Source: Pandoraea vervacti (GTDB lineage: Bacteria > Pseudomonadota > Gammaproteobacteria > Burkholderiales > Burkholderiaceae). From it: a DNA stretch of 64,000 bases. This document shows, piece after piece, positions 27,543-36,955 of the stretch. Position 1 is the stretch's first letter, and each line of letters starts with the position of its first letter. The notes beneath the pieces were generated by a model. It had not been told where the DNA came from and did not search any database. It saw only the letters and a program-made list of their open reading frames with translations. A program made the position numbers and the translations under genes. The stretch is from NCBI RefSeq assembly GCF_000934605.2, contig NZ_CP010897.2, positions 2,232,001 to 2,296,000 on the forward strand. The letters are read 5' to 3'.

Positions 27543-28010
27543 TCATGCGCCCAGCCAAGGCAACCCGCGGAAGCACCAGCCGCTCACATGCTTGCGGTGA
27601 CCGGCGCTGTCCTTGTCGCCTTCGAAGCCTTCCAGAATATCGAACGACTGCGTATAGCCCGCTTCGTAGGCAACCTTTGCGGCGGCTTTCGAGCGCGCCG
27701 CACTCCGGCACAGAAACAGCAACGGCGTCGTCTTGTCCGGCGTCTGGGACGCAAGCTGTTCGAGAAACTGTTCATTGGGCACGCCGCCCGGGTAGCGAAC
27801 CCATTCGACATTGGCGTACTGCCCGTCCGGCACCTGGGGGCGCCCGACCCAATCGAGCTCCGCGCGCGTGCGCACGTCGATCAGCCGGACATTCGCGTCG
27901 GCCTTGAGCAGTTCCAGCGCTTCTTCCGGCGTGACAGCGCCGGCGTAGGTGAGTTGCCCCGCGGCGCGACGTTGCGTGGCTTGATCGAGGATGGCTTTGG
28001 CGCTTGTCAT
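27543..28010 (-). CDS. Rhodanese-like sulfurtransferase domain protein
   Basis: 155 residues, a single rhodanese domain: VTPEEALELLKADANVRLIDVRTRAEL at the start and the active-site loop LFLCRSAARSKAAA, where the Cys (about residue 101) would carry the persulfide. The loop CRSAARS keeps the Arg residues usual in single-domain forms. HRKHVSGWCFRGLPW ends the protein, with a second Cys. It has no signal peptide. A role in sulfur transfer is likely, but the acceptor is unknown. It is read together with the LysE-type gene. Confidence 0.92.
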   Translation of the reverse strand: MTSAKAILDQATQRRAAGQLTYAGAVTPEEALELLKADANVRLIDVRTRAELDWVGRPQVPDGQYANVEWVRYPGGVPNEQFLEQLASQTPDKTTPLLFLCRSAARSKAAAKVAYEAGYTQSFDILEGFEGDKDSAGHRKHVSGWCFRGLPWLGA

Positions 28011-28492
28011 ACGGTTGTGATCTCGCTAGTCGATGGTTGTCCTTCATTCTAGCGTGGGCCAAACGCAAGGTGCGTGTTTCGTAGCGTGGCCAGGGATTGG
28101 GACTCGTCCGGATATTCTGCGCTTCGCGCACAGCCGGGCGTGTGTGACGCATTATGTCGGTGCAGCGCGGCGCACAAGTTAGGGTCACGTCGCCGAGAAA
28201 AATGCACTCAAAAGGTGCATAATCCATCAATGCACCAATTTGGCGATGTTTTGGCGCAATTCGCACCGAAATGGAGAATTGACGCCCACGAGCGGGAATT
28301 CGGTACTACGCGCACCAGAATCGATTATTTCCTTAGAAATCAGTGGGCGAGGGTGAGATGCGGCAGGAAGTCGTGCGGCTGGCACGCTTCCTGCTTATCA
28401 ACGACGAATCCGAACACGGAGTTCGTTAAGAGGGTGCGGCGACGCAGGCGATGAGCGCCAGCAGCGCCAGATTGAATCTTTCGGGAGATAGC
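28011..28492. other. Divergent region rhodanese / glnA
   Basis: About 480 bases with promoters for both directions. The nitrogen-control elements listed at 28203-28255 lie here, leaving a leader of about 220 bases before glnA. No gene or hairpin was seen in the leader. Confidence 0.5.
28203..28255 (+). promoter_or_regulatory. Candidate NtrC sites and sigma-54 promoter of glnA
   Basis: TGCACTCAAAAGGTGCA (28203-28219) matches the 17-base NtrC dyad TGCACC-N5-GGTGCA with one mismatch. A second half-good site, TGCACCAATTTGGCGAT, starts at 28231. TGGCGATGTTTTGGC (28241-28255) has the GG-N10-GC spacing of a sigma-54 -24/-12 element (consensus TGGCAC-N5-TTGC). The sites sit closer to the promoter than in enteric glnA, which lowers confidence in the exact promoter but not in the NtrC dyad. 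The ntrB and ntrC genes are just downstream. Confidence 0.5.
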
Positions 28493-29908
28493 ATGAGCAA
28501 ATCTGTGGCAGATGTGATGAACCTGGTTAAGGAAGAAGACGTCAAGTTCGTCGACTTCCGCTTTACGGACACGCGCGGCAAAGAGCAGCACGTCTCGGTG
28601 CCCGTGTCGCACTTCGACGCCGACAAGTTCGAGAGCGGTCACGCTTTCGACGGTTCGTCGATTGCTGGCTGGAAGGGCATCGAAGCCTCGGACATGCTGC
28701 TGGTGCCGGACGCCAACACCGCTTACATCGATCCGTTCTATGAAGAAAGCACGCTGGTGCTGACCTGCGACGTGATCGAACCGGCCGATGGCAAGGGTTA
28801 CGACCGCGATCCGCGCTCCATCGCCAAGCGCGCTGAAGCCTACCTGAAGAGCACGGGCCTGGGCGACACCGCCTTCTTCGGTCCGGAACCGGAATTCTTC
28901 ATTTTCGACTCGGTCCAGTGGAATACGGACATGTCGGGCACGTTCGTGAAGATCAATTCGGAAGAAGCCCCGTGGTCGTCGTCGAAGGACTTCGAAGGCG
29001 GCAACACCGGCCACCGTCCGGGCACGAAGGGCGGTTACTTCCCGGTCGCGCCGGTCGATACGTTCCAGGACATGCGCTCGGAGATGTGCCTGTTGCTCGA
29101 ACAACTGGGCGTGCCGGTCGAAGTGCACCACCACGAAGTCGCTGGCCAGGGCCAGAACGAAATCGGCACGAAGTTCTCGACGCTCGTCGAGCGCGCCGAC
29201 TGGACGCAGATCCTGAAGTACGTCGTGCATAACGTCGCCCACAGCTACGGCAAGACGGCTACGTTCATGCCGAAGCCGATCGTTGGCGACAACGGCTCGG
29301 GCATGCACATCCACCAGTCGATCTGGAAGGATGGTCAGAACCTGTTCGCCGGCAATGGCTACGGCGGTCTGTCGGAATTCGCGCTGTACTACATCGGCGG
29401 CATCATCAAGCACGCCCGCGCCCTGAACGCGATCGTGAACCCGTCGACGAACTCGTACAAGCGTCTCGTGCCGCACTTCGAAGCCCCGGTGAAGCTGGCC
29501 TACTCGGCGCGCAACCGTTCGGCCTCGATCCGTATTCCGTACGTTGCCAACCCGAAGGGCCGCCGCATCGAAGCGCGCTTCCCGGACCCGATGGCCAACC
29601 CGTACCTGGCTTTCTCGGCCATGCTGATGGCCGGTCTGGACGGCGTGCAGAACAAGATTCATCCGGGCGAAGCCGCCGACAAGAACCTGTACGACCTGCC
29701 GCCGGAAGAGGATGCAAAGATCCCGACCGTGTGTGCAAGCCTCGAACAGGCGCTGGAGTACCTGAACGAAGACCGCGAGTTCCTGACCCGTGGCGGCGTG
29801 TTCACGGACGGCATGCTCGATTCGTACATCGCACTCAAGACGGACGAAGCTCGCCGCGTGGCCATGACCACGCACCCGCTCGAGTTCGAAATGTACTACT
29901 CGCTGTAA
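28493..29908 (+). CDS. glnA: Glutamine synthetase, type I
   Basis: 471 residues from the ATG at 28493, chosen for GGGAGA upstream and the standard start MSKSVADVMNLVKEEDVKFV. Signature regions are FDGSSIAGWKGIEASDM, the ATP-binding KPIVGDNGSGMHIHQS, and KNLYDLP with Tyr400, the adenylylation site of GSI-beta enzymes. It makes glutamine from glutamate, ammonia and ATP as a cytoplasmic dodecamer. Regulation is expected both by GlnE adenylylation and by NtrC at the promoter. It is followed by a terminator and then ntrB/ntrC. Confidence 0.98.
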   Translation: MSKSVADVMNLVKEEDVKFVDFRFTDTRGKEQHVSVPVSHFDADKFESGHAFDGSSIAGWKGIEASDMLLVPDANTAYIDPFYEESTLVLTCDVIEPADGKGYDRDPRSIAKRAEAYLKSTGLGDTAFFGPEPEFFIFDSVQWNTDMSGTFVKINSEEAPWSSSKDFEGGNTGHRPGTKGGYFPVAPVDTFQDMRSEMCLLLEQLGVPVEVHHHEVAGQGQNEIGTKFSTLVERADWTQILKYVVHNVAHSYGKTATFMPKPIVGDNGSGMHIHQSIWKDGQNLFAGNGYGGLSEFALYYIGGIIKHARALNAIVNPSTNSYKRLVPHFEAPVKLAYSARNRSASIRIPYVANPKGRRIEARFPDPMANPYLAFSAMLMAGLDGVQNKIHPGEAADKNLYDLPPEEDAKIPTVCASLEQALEYLNEDREFLTRGGVFTDGMLDSYIALKTDEARRVAMTTHPLEFEMYYSL

Positions 29909-29978
29909 TCGAACGCCGCGCAGGGAATGCGCCGGCATGACGGAACGCCAGCGGCCGACCGTCATGCACGACAAGCAC

Positions 29979-30008
29979 GGGGGATGGCCGCGGCCGTCCC
30001 CCTTTTTT
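29979..30008 (+). terminator. Terminator of glnA
   Basis: Stem GGGGGA-TGGCCG / CGGCCG-TCCCCC, followed by TTTTTT on the plus strand, about 70 bases after the glnA stop. It would make glnA mainly a separate transcript from ntrB/ntrC, with some read-through. Confidence 0.88.
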
Positions 30009-30103
30009 ATCCGTCGCACCAAATGGTCATGCATTCCCCTCTGGCTTCCCGTTTCCCGTCATGGCAGTGCGAAGCTGTCACGAACTTATCGCCTCGAACC
30101 TAG

Positions 30104-31330
30104 ATGAAAAGTGTCCGCGCTGGTGAGAAAGGGCAGACGAAGCGAGCCGCGCACGCTGCCGCCGAGAATCCCGCTGCCACCGATTTGACGTCCGACGCTG
30201 CCGCGCCCGTGGCGGGGGCTCATGTGTCCGTGTTGCATGCGAGTGTCGACCCCTGGGAAGCGAAGCTGGCCGCGACCGGCATTCTGCCGGGGCTCGAAGC
30301 GCTGCCGACCGTGTTGCTGGTGCTCGAAAAGCATTCGTTGCGCGTCGTTTTCGCCAATCCGGCCGCAGAGGCGCTGCTGGCGCTCTCACGCCGCTCGCTG
30401 TCTCAGATGACGTGGAACGACGTGTTCACGAACGGCGAAGTGCTCGCGTCGACGATGGCGGAGCTCATCGCCAATCACTTTCAGACGACGCGCCTCGATC
30501 TGGTGCTTGAGCGCACCGCGCAGGAGCCGTTGCATACGCACGCCATTGTGGCTGCACCGGAAGCGGCCCCCGATTTCGTCATCGTCGAGCTGATCGAGAA
30601 CGAACAGAAGCTCAAGAACGAACGTGAAGAGCGGATCATCGATCAGGCGTTGATGAACAAGCAGCTCATTCGCAACCTTGCGCATGAAATCAAGAATCCG
30701 CTCGGCGGGATTCGCGGCGCGGCGCAGTTGCTGGAGTTCGAACTCGACCAGCGCGAGCTGCGTGAGTACACGCAGGTCATCATCAAGGAGTCCGACAGAC
30801 TTCAGACGCTGGTCGACCGCCTGCTGGAGCCGCACCGTCATCCTTATATCGCCACGGACGTGAACATCCACGAGGTGTGCGAGCGCGTGCGTTCGGTGGT
30901 GCTCGCCGAATTCCCTCAGGGGTTGTCGATCGAGCGGGATTACGACGTGAGTCTGCCCGACTTTCGTGGCGACAAGGAGCAACTCATTCAGGCGTTACTC
31001 AACATCGTGCGCAACGGCGCGGAAGCGTTGCGCGAACAAATCGCGCGTGGCGACGCCCGCATCGTTTTGCGCACGCGCGTCGCGCGAAAGATCACGATTG
31101 CCAAGCGATTGCACAAGCTGGCATTGGAATTGCATGTGATCGACAACGGGCCCGGCATTCCTGCCGACATTCGTGATCGCATCTTCTACCCGCTCGTCTC
31201 CGGGCGCGAAGGAGGCAGCGGTCTGGGACTTACGCTGGCGCAGTCGTTCGTGCAGCGTCACGACGGTCTGATCGAATGTGAAAGCCGGCCCGGACGGACG
31301 GATTTTCGAATCCTGCTGCCCCTGGGCTGA
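30104..31330 (+). CDS. glnL: Nitrogen regulation sensor kinase NtrB
   Basis: 408 residues. A PAS domain (about 60-170: LPTVLLVLEKHSLRVVFANPAAEALL) is followed by the H-box NLAHEIKNPLGGIRGAAQLL with His194. The ATPase has N-box NIVRNGAEAL, G1 DNGPGIP and G2 GREGGSGLGLTLAQ. It is soluble, as NtrB is. It phosphorylates NtrC when glutamine is low and dephosphorylates it with PII when glutamine is high. The first 50 residues are an Ala-rich extension longer than in enteric NtrB. It lies between glnA and ntrC in the usual order. Confidence 0.95.
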   Translation: MKSVRAGEKGQTKRAAHAAAENPAATDLTSDAAAPVAGAHVSVLHASVDPWEAKLAATGILPGLEALPTVLLVLEKHSLRVVFANPAAEALLALSRRSLSQMTWNDVFTNGEVLASTMAELIANHFQTTRLDLVLERTAQEPLHTHAIVAAPEAAPDFVIVELIENEQKLKNEREERIIDQALMNKQLIRNLAHEIKNPLGGIRGAAQLLEFELDQRELREYTQVIIKESDRLQTLVDRLLEPHRHPYIATDVNIHEVCERVRSVVLAEFPQGLSIERDYDVSLPDFRGDKEQLIQALLNIVRNGAEALREQIARGDARIVLRTRVARKITIAKRLHKLALELHVIDNGPGIPADIRDRIFYPLVSGREGGSGLGLTLAQSFVQRHDGLIECESRPGRTDFRILLPLG

Positions 31331-31391
31331 TGCGGCCCTCACGCCGTCGGCCGTACACCTGCGGCCGGGCATAGACGTTACACGGTGAACA

Positions 31392-32975
31392 ATGAAGCCG
31401 ATCTGGATAGTAGACGACGACCAATCGATTCGATGGGTGCTGGAAAAAGCACTCTCGCGAGCCAACCTGCCGGTGCGCAGCTTCACCGGTCCGCGCGAAG
31501 CCAGCGCGGCGCTCGAACACGACTCGCCGCAGGTGCTTGTCTCGGACATCCGCATGGCGGGCGGCTCCGGGCTCGAACTGCTGCAAATGGCCAAGCAACG
31601 GCATCCCGGACTGCCGGTCATCATCATGACGGCGTTCTCGGATCTCGATAGCGCGGTAGCCGCCTTTCAGGGCGGGGCGTTCGAGTACCTTGCCAAACCC
31701 TTCGATGTGGATCGCGCGGTCGAGCTGATCCTGCGTGCCGTCGAAGAGAGTCTGCGTGAAGCGACGGACGACGAGCGCATTACCGAAGAGCCCGAAATTC
31801 TGGGTCAGGCGAGCGCGATGCAGGATGTGTTTCGCGCCATCGGCCGATTGTCCCATTCGAGCGCCACGGTGCTCATCACCGGCGAGTCCGGCTCGGGCAA
31901 GGAACTGGTGGCGCGCGCACTGCATCGGCACTCGCCGCGCGCCTCCGGCCCGTTCATTGCGCTCAATACGGCGGCCATCCCGAAGGATCTGTTGGAGTCC
32001 GAGCTCTTCGGCCACGAACGCGGGGCGTTCACGGGGGCGCAGGCAACGCGTCGCGGACGCTTCGAGCAAGCCGAGAGCGGCACGTTGTTTCTCGACGAAA
32101 TCGGCGACATGCCGCTGGATCTGCAGACGCGCTTGCTGCGCGTGCTCTCGGACGGCAATTACTACCGCGTAGGCGGTCACAGCCCGATCAAGGCGAACGT
32201 GCGCGTGATCGCGGCCACGCACCAGAATCTCGAGGACCGGGTGCGTCAGGGACTGTTCCGCGAAGACCTGTATCACCGTCTGAATGTGATCCGGCTGCGG
32301 CTGCCGTCGTTGCGCGAACGTAGCGAGGACATTCCGCTGCTGGTGCGTCACTTCCTGCAAAAGAGTGCGCGTGAGCTGGGCGTCGAGACGAAGCGAATCA
32401 GCGAGGCGGCGCTTGTGCACCTCACGCGCTTCCCGTTCCCGGGCAACGTGCGTCAGCTGGAAAACCTGAGCAACTGGCTTACCGTCATGGCGCCGGCGCA
32501 AACGGTGGAAATCAAGGACCTGCCGCCCGAGTTTCAAACGACGGTGCCGGTCTCCGTCGTATCGGCGCAACCTTCCTATGCCGGTGCGACGTCTGCCGGC
32601 GCCGCCATGTCGCCATCGTCCGGCGCGAGTGCCGGCTATGGGAGCGTGGGCGGTGTGCCGTCGCCTGCCGTTGCAGGCGGGAACCACGCTAACGGCGGGA
32701 GCGGTGGCGTCGGTGGCGCTTCCGGCGAGATGGCCGCCGCGTCCGCCATGGCGGGCGGCGAGAGCTGGGAGCCGATCTTGCGTCGCGAGGTCGCGCGACT
32801 GCTGCGTTCGGCCTCACCTGATGTGATGGACCAGCTCACGCGGCGCTTCGAAACCGCGCTGATCAATGAGGCGCTCGACTTCACGCGAGGGCGAAAGGTC
32901 GAAGCGGCAAGCCGTCTCGGCATCGGCCGCAATACGATCACGCGCAAGATTCAAGAGCTCGGACTGGAATCCTGA
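31392..32975 (+). CDS. glnG: Nitrogen response regulator NtrC (sigma-54 activator)
   Basis: 527 residues. The receiver domain has the phosphorylated Asp52 in VSDIRM, acidic pair DDD (8-10) and Lys in AKPF. The AAA+ domain has Walker A GESGSGK (164-170), the sigma-54 contact loop GAFTGA (211-216) and Walker B LFLDEIGDM. The C-terminal Fis-type helix-turn-helix is KVEAASRLGIGRNTITRKIQEL. Between them (about 395-470) lies an unusually long Gly/Ser/Ala/Pro linker (GGSGGVGGASGEMAAAS). It activates glnA and other nitrogen genes with sigma-54. It follows ntrB by 61 bases. Confidence 0.96.
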   Translation: MKPIWIVDDDQSIRWVLEKALSRANLPVRSFTGPREASAALEHDSPQVLVSDIRMAGGSGLELLQMAKQRHPGLPVIIMTAFSDLDSAVAAFQGGAFEYLAKPFDVDRAVELILRAVEESLREATDDERITEEPEILGQASAMQDVFRAIGRLSHSSATVLITGESGSGKELVARALHRHSPRASGPFIALNTAAIPKDLLESELFGHERGAFTGAQATRRGRFEQAESGTLFLDEIGDMPLDLQTRLLRVLSDGNYYRVGGHSPIKANVRVIAATHQNLEDRVRQGLFREDLYHRLNVIRLRLPSLRERSEDIPLLVRHFLQKSARELGVETKRISEAALVHLTRFPFPGNVRQLENLSNWLTVMAPAQTVEIKDLPPEFQTTVPVSVVSAQPSYAGATSAGAAMSPSSGASAGYGSVGGVPSPAVAGGNHANGGSGGVGGASGEMAAASAMAGGESWEPILRREVARLLRSASPDVMDQLTRRFETALINEALDFTRGRKVEAASRLGIGRNTITRKIQELGLES

Positions 32976-33045
32976 AGCTGGAATCCCGGCGAGAAACGGG
33001 GTAGGCTCCTTTGTTTCCTCACAACGCAACAAGGGAGCCGTAAAC

Positions 33046-33927
33046 ATGGCAAGACGCATCCTGTTGACGGGCGCTACCGGACAGGTCGGCTGGGAGTTGG
33101 CACGTTGTCTGCAGGGCATGGGCGACGTGCACGCCCCCGGGCGAAACGAAATGGACCTGCTCGATACCGACAGCGTCGCAAGGACCTTGCGCGACTTCGC
33201 GCCCGATCTGATCATTAATCCGGCGGCTTACACGGCGGTCGACCGCGCGGAGACGGACGAGGCGGCCGCGTATCAGGTCAACGCCGTGGTGCCCGGCATC
33301 ATGGCCGAAGAGGCGAAGCGTCTCGGCGCCCTTGTCGTGCATTACTCTACGGACTACGTATTCGACGGCACCTCAACGGCGCCGTACCGAGAGGACGAAC
33401 CCACCAATCCGCAAAACGCCTATGGCCGCACCAAGCTGGCCGGCGAGGCGGCCATCGCCGCGAGCGGGGCGAACCATCTGGTGCTGCGTACCAGTTGGGT
33501 GTACGGCACGCGCGGCGCCAACTTTTTGCTGACCGTGCAGCGGCTGGCGCGCGAGCGCGACGAACTGCGCATCGTCGCCGATCAGCACGGTGCGCCCACG
33601 TGGTCCCGGACGATTGCGGAGCTGACGTCGCAAGTCCTGGCGCAGGGACTCACGCCGACCGGCATCAATGTCGACTTCTGGCGCGAGCGTGGCGGCCTTT
33701 ATCACCTGACGGCGGCAGGGCAGACGACGTGGCACGGTTTCACCGAGGCGATTCTGGATCTGAGCGCACCGGAAAAACGTCCCGCGGTTGTGGCAATTCC
33801 GACTTCGGCTTACCCGCTGCCCGCCAGACGTCCGGCATTTTCCGTGCTGGATAACGACAAGCTTGCGCGGCATTTCGGCGTTCGTGCGCCGGACTGGCGC
33901 GACGCCCTCAAACTCTGTCTCGCCTGA
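33046..33927 (+). CDS. rfbD: dTDP-4-dehydrorhamnose reductase (RmlD-type)
   Basis: 293 residues from the ATG at 33046, with AAGGGAG upstream. N-terminal GATGQVG is the NADPH-binding loop. STDYVFDG holds the catalytic Thr-Asp-Tyr region and YGRTKLAGE the Tyr-x-x-x-Lys pair. The end SVLDNDKLARHFGVRAPDWRDAL is typical of RmlD. It reduces dTDP-4-dehydro-L-rhamnose in dTDP-rhamnose synthesis for surface polysaccharide. It is separated from the other rml genes, so another deoxysugar product is possible. Confidence 0.9.
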   Translation: MARRILLTGATGQVGWELARCLQGMGDVHAPGRNEMDLLDTDSVARTLRDFAPDLIINPAAYTAVDRAETDEAAAYQVNAVVPGIMAEEAKRLGALVVHYSTDYVFDGTSTAPYREDEPTNPQNAYGRTKLAGEAAIAASGANHLVLRTSWVYGTRGANFLLTVQRLARERDELRIVADQHGAPTWSRTIAELTSQVLAQGLTPTGINVDFWRERGGLYHLTAAGQTTWHGFTEAILDLSAPEKRPAVVAIPTSAYPLPARRPAFSVLDNDKLARHFGVRAPDWRDALKLCLA

Positions 33928-34054
33928 AGCGATGGCTGTCCTTCCAGGACTGCGCGGCTAAATCGGAAATTCCTTAGCGCGCAGTTCGAGGTTCTTTCGG
34001 CAACATGATGGCTTTTTGTGCATGCGCCCTTCGCATGCCGAGGAGCGATACATC

Positions 34055-36955
34055 ATGCCGTTTCGACGCGCGGTCAGCTTCGATGGACAAGCCCCGTCGG
34101 GCGCGGGGGCGCTGGCGCCGGCGGCGAAGGTTCGCGCCAACGCGGACGTCGGCATCGCCCGCACTCACCTGGCGCTGCGCAGCGCGGCGCCGCCCGACGC
34201 GCTGCGTTACGCCATCATGCGAGCCGATGTGAACGAGCGACGCGAGATTCTGCTTCAGGTGTCGTGGCTGACCTACGCGCTAACGCAAACTTCCGGCCTG
34301 GGCGATGCCGGCGATCGATGCGTCGGTGCCGCTCGCGCAGGTGTGCGGGCCGACGCGGCACGGGGTCATTTGCCTTTCGATCGGCGAGCGCTCGAACGTG
34401 CCTGGGCGGTCAGGTTTTCCCACCTGTTGCCCGATACGCGGGCCGCCGTCGTATCGCGCGATATGGTGGCGTGGTGTTCAACATGTCACGATCCGGTGTC
34501 TCGCGCGAGCCAATGGCGCTCGTTTCCCGCATGCGACGAGGTGCTGCCCGATTTCGCGTCGTTTGCGTATTTGCCAATACGCGAGTGGCCCGCCCGCGCG
34601 CTGAGTGTCGCGCTGACATTGTCGAATCTGCGTGACGCTGTCCTTCCCGATTTGTCGCTTTCCGATGCCGATCTGCGTGGCCTTCGCGCTTGCGGCGCAA
34701 CGTTTTGCGGCGGGCAGTTCAATGGCGCGGCGTGGTGCGATGCAACGCTGCGACGCGCGGGATTCGCGTACGCGAATCACGTGACGGCCAATTTCGAAGG
34801 CGCCGACCTGCGAGAGGCCTGCTTTCGCGCGGCCGATCTCAGTCGGTCACGCATGGTGAATGCCGACCTTCGCGGGGCGACGTTTTCGCATACCGTCATG
34901 ACGCATGCCGATTTGAGTGACGCCCGATGTCAGGGCATTGTGTTCGCGAAGGTGCGCGCCGATGACGCGACATTTCATCGGGCGCGCCTGCGTGGCACGC
35001 ATGTCACGAACAGCAGCGCCTGTGGTCTGGCGCTTGTCTGCGCACAGGCCAAGCGCTCGCGGTGGACCGCAGTGACGATGCGCAATGGGCGCGCGACAGG
35101 GGCCGACTTGCGGGGGAGCGAATTTCGACAATGCGATCTGGTGGGATGGGACGCGAGCGGCGCCAGGCTCAACGGCGCGCAGTTCGAGTCGTGCGACATG
35201 CGGGGCGTGCGATTTTCCGGGGCGAGTCTCAAGCGTATCGTCGTCGGACCGGATTGCGATCTGTCCGGCTCGCAATGGCATGACGCCCGCCTTCGACTCG
35301 ACGGCGCGTGGTTGCGTCGACGCTCCCCCACGGAGCTCGATGCTGTCGTACGGTCCTGGATGACGTTTCCCGTCGATCAGCCGGCGCTTCGGGCGAGCGT
35401 TTTTCTCCAACTGTTGACGGCGCTTTCGAGCACGTCGTGTTTGATGACGACGCGGCAGGAAACGGCGCCGTCGCTGCACCGATTGCCTGAGCATGTGATG
35501 CGCAGCGAATGGTTGGGGCGCTTGCTGGTCGCACCGCCCGAGCAGGGGGGACTCGGCGCGCACGAGGCGTTTGCGACGTTGCGGAAGCAATGGGTGGCGC
35601 ATCGCCTGTCGGCATTGACGGACGATCGGCTCGGGTACGCTGAGGCGCAATGGGTTTCGACGGCGTTGGCGGGGGCGTTGCACAGACGGTGCGCCTCGAC
35701 GTCGCCGACGGCCGTATGGCCGTATGCGGGGGCGATGTGTCAGACCCTTTACTGGGTCGGGCAAGGCGCCGCGAGCGGGATGGCGATGGCGCAGGGGGGC
35801 GAGGAGGCGTTGCGTGCGGCATGGTTCGGTGTATTGCCGCCGCAGGTTCATGTCGCCTTGTCCGGCGACGGTGTCAGCGCGCTCGACCCCGCATTCCTCG
35901 TACTCATTCGCGCCGACGGCACTCTCGCGGCGCGTTTGCCGACGGCATTGTTCGCCGGAGCGCTCGGGACTTCAACGTCAGGGCAGCCGAAGGACGGGGA
36001 TACCGCATTCGCGGACGATCCGCTGCCCGGGTGGCCCTGGGTTGGCACGCGCGTGGTGGCCCGCGACGCCAAGTCACCCAACGATTTTGTGCCGGGCACG
36101 ATGCGGCAATTGCAGACATTGTTGCGGGAATTCGGTTGCCTCTCCGGCGTCTGGCCGCTGGAGCGATCGCTCGATGCGTTCATTCGTCTCGTGGGCCGCT
36201 GGGTGGGCGAGGACGCCCAGGCGCGGGCGAACGCGGCGTGCAGCGGGACCTGGCGTGCGCCGGAAGGCGGCGTTCTCGGCCGGTCGCACGCATCGACGCT
36301 CGCACCGCTAAGTCTCGCGGATAGATCGGAGGCGCTGACCGGCGCTTCGGCGTCACCGGAACGGGTGAAATTGCGAATGACGGCGCATGCCGATATCGAG
36401 GAGATTTTTCGCGAACATCCGGTCATGTCGCCGCAGTCCGATGCGCCGCTAAGTCTTTCGATGTCGCGTCGCGCCCGGTGGGTGTCGCTCGTGGCCGGCT
36501 TTGCATGGCTGGCCACGCAGCCGGAGTGGTATTGGGCGCCTGCGCTGGCGAGCCACGGCGACACTGCGCCCGATGCCGCACGGCTCGCGTGCCGCCGATA
36601 CGCGCTTGCGCTTCTGAACGAGACGATGATCGGCGACGCGTTGTGGCGACGATTGCCGCAGGCCGTGGCATTGCGTGCCTGTCTGTCGGACGACACGCGC
36701 TCGTCTCGTCACCTTGCGCAATTGCTGGCTGAGTGGCTGACATGTCCCGACATTCGCGAGGTGCCGGGATTGGCATTGGCATGCCGCGACACGCTTCCCT
36801 GGTTCTGGGCGGTGCGCTTCCCGCTTCCGGCCGACACGACGCGCGAAGCTGTGCTGACGTGTGCATCCAGTCGGGGCGCACGCACGACAGGCGCACATGA
36901 CAACGGGCAGCGCGGTGAAGGGTTCGATGCGGGGCCGAATGAACGACAGGACTGA
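34055..36955 (+). CDS. Large pentapeptide-repeat protein, candidate SopA/NleL-like E3 ligase effector
   Basis: 966 residues from the ATG at 34055, chosen for GAGGAG upstream. There is no signal peptide or membrane segment. Residues about 1-190 are helical and basic. About 191-418 is a pentapeptide-repeat beta-helix (ADLRGLRACGATF, GADLREACFRAADL, NADLRGATF, ADLRGSEFRQCDL, GASL). About 430-600 is a helical region. From about 620 to the end come mixed segments, including WPYAGAMCQTLYWVGQG and WPWVGTRVVARDAKSPNDFVPG. Cys936 in EAVLTCASS lies 31 residues from the C-terminus, about where the catalytic Cys sits in Salmonella SopA and E. coli NleL, which share the helix-then-HECT-like layout. The SopA-like reading is inference from architecture; plain pentapeptide scaffold is the alternative. 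It stands alone, with no secretion genes in the window. Confidence 0.6.
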   Translation: MPFRRAVSFDGQAPSGAGALAPAAKVRANADVGIARTHLALRSAAPPDALRYAIMRADVNERREILLQVSWLTYALTQTSGLGDAGDRCVGAARAGVRADAARGHLPFDRRALERAWAVRFSHLLPDTRAAVVSRDMVAWCSTCHDPVSRASQWRSFPACDEVLPDFASFAYLPIREWPARALSVALTLSNLRDAVLPDLSLSDADLRGLRACGATFCGGQFNGAAWCDATLRRAGFAYANHVTANFEGADLREACFRAADLSRSRMVNADLRGATFSHTVMTHADLSDARCQGIVFAKVRADDATFHRARLRGTHVTNSSACGLALVCAQAKRSRWTAVTMRNGRATGADLRGSEFRQCDLVGWDASGARLNGAQFESCDMRGVRFSGASLKRIVVGPDCDLSGSQWHDARLRLDGAWLRRRSPTELDAVVRSWMTFPVDQPALRASVFLQLLTALSSTSCLMTTRQETAPSLHRLPEHVMRSEWLGRLLVAPPEQGGLGAHEAFATLRKQWVAHRLSALTDDRLGYAEAQWVSTALAGALHRRCASTSPTAVWPYAGAMCQTLYWVGQGAASGMAMAQGGEEALRAAWFGVLPPQVHVALSGDGVSALDPAFLVLIRADGTLAARLPTALFAGALGTSTSGQPKDGDTAFADDPLPGWPWVGTRVVARDAKSPNDFVPGTMRQLQTLLREFGCLSGVWPLERSLDAFIRLVGRWVGEDAQARANAACSGTWRAPEGGVLGRSHASTLAPLSLADRSEALTGASASPERVKLRMTAHADIEEIFREHPVMSPQSDAPLSLSMSRRARWVSLVAGFAWLATQPEWYWAPALASHGDTAPDAARLACRRYALALLNETMIGDALWRRLPQAVALRACLSDDTRSSRHLAQLLAEWLTCPDIREVPGLALACRDTLPWFWAVRFPLPADTTREAVLTCASSRGARTTGAHDNGQRGEGFDAGPNERQD

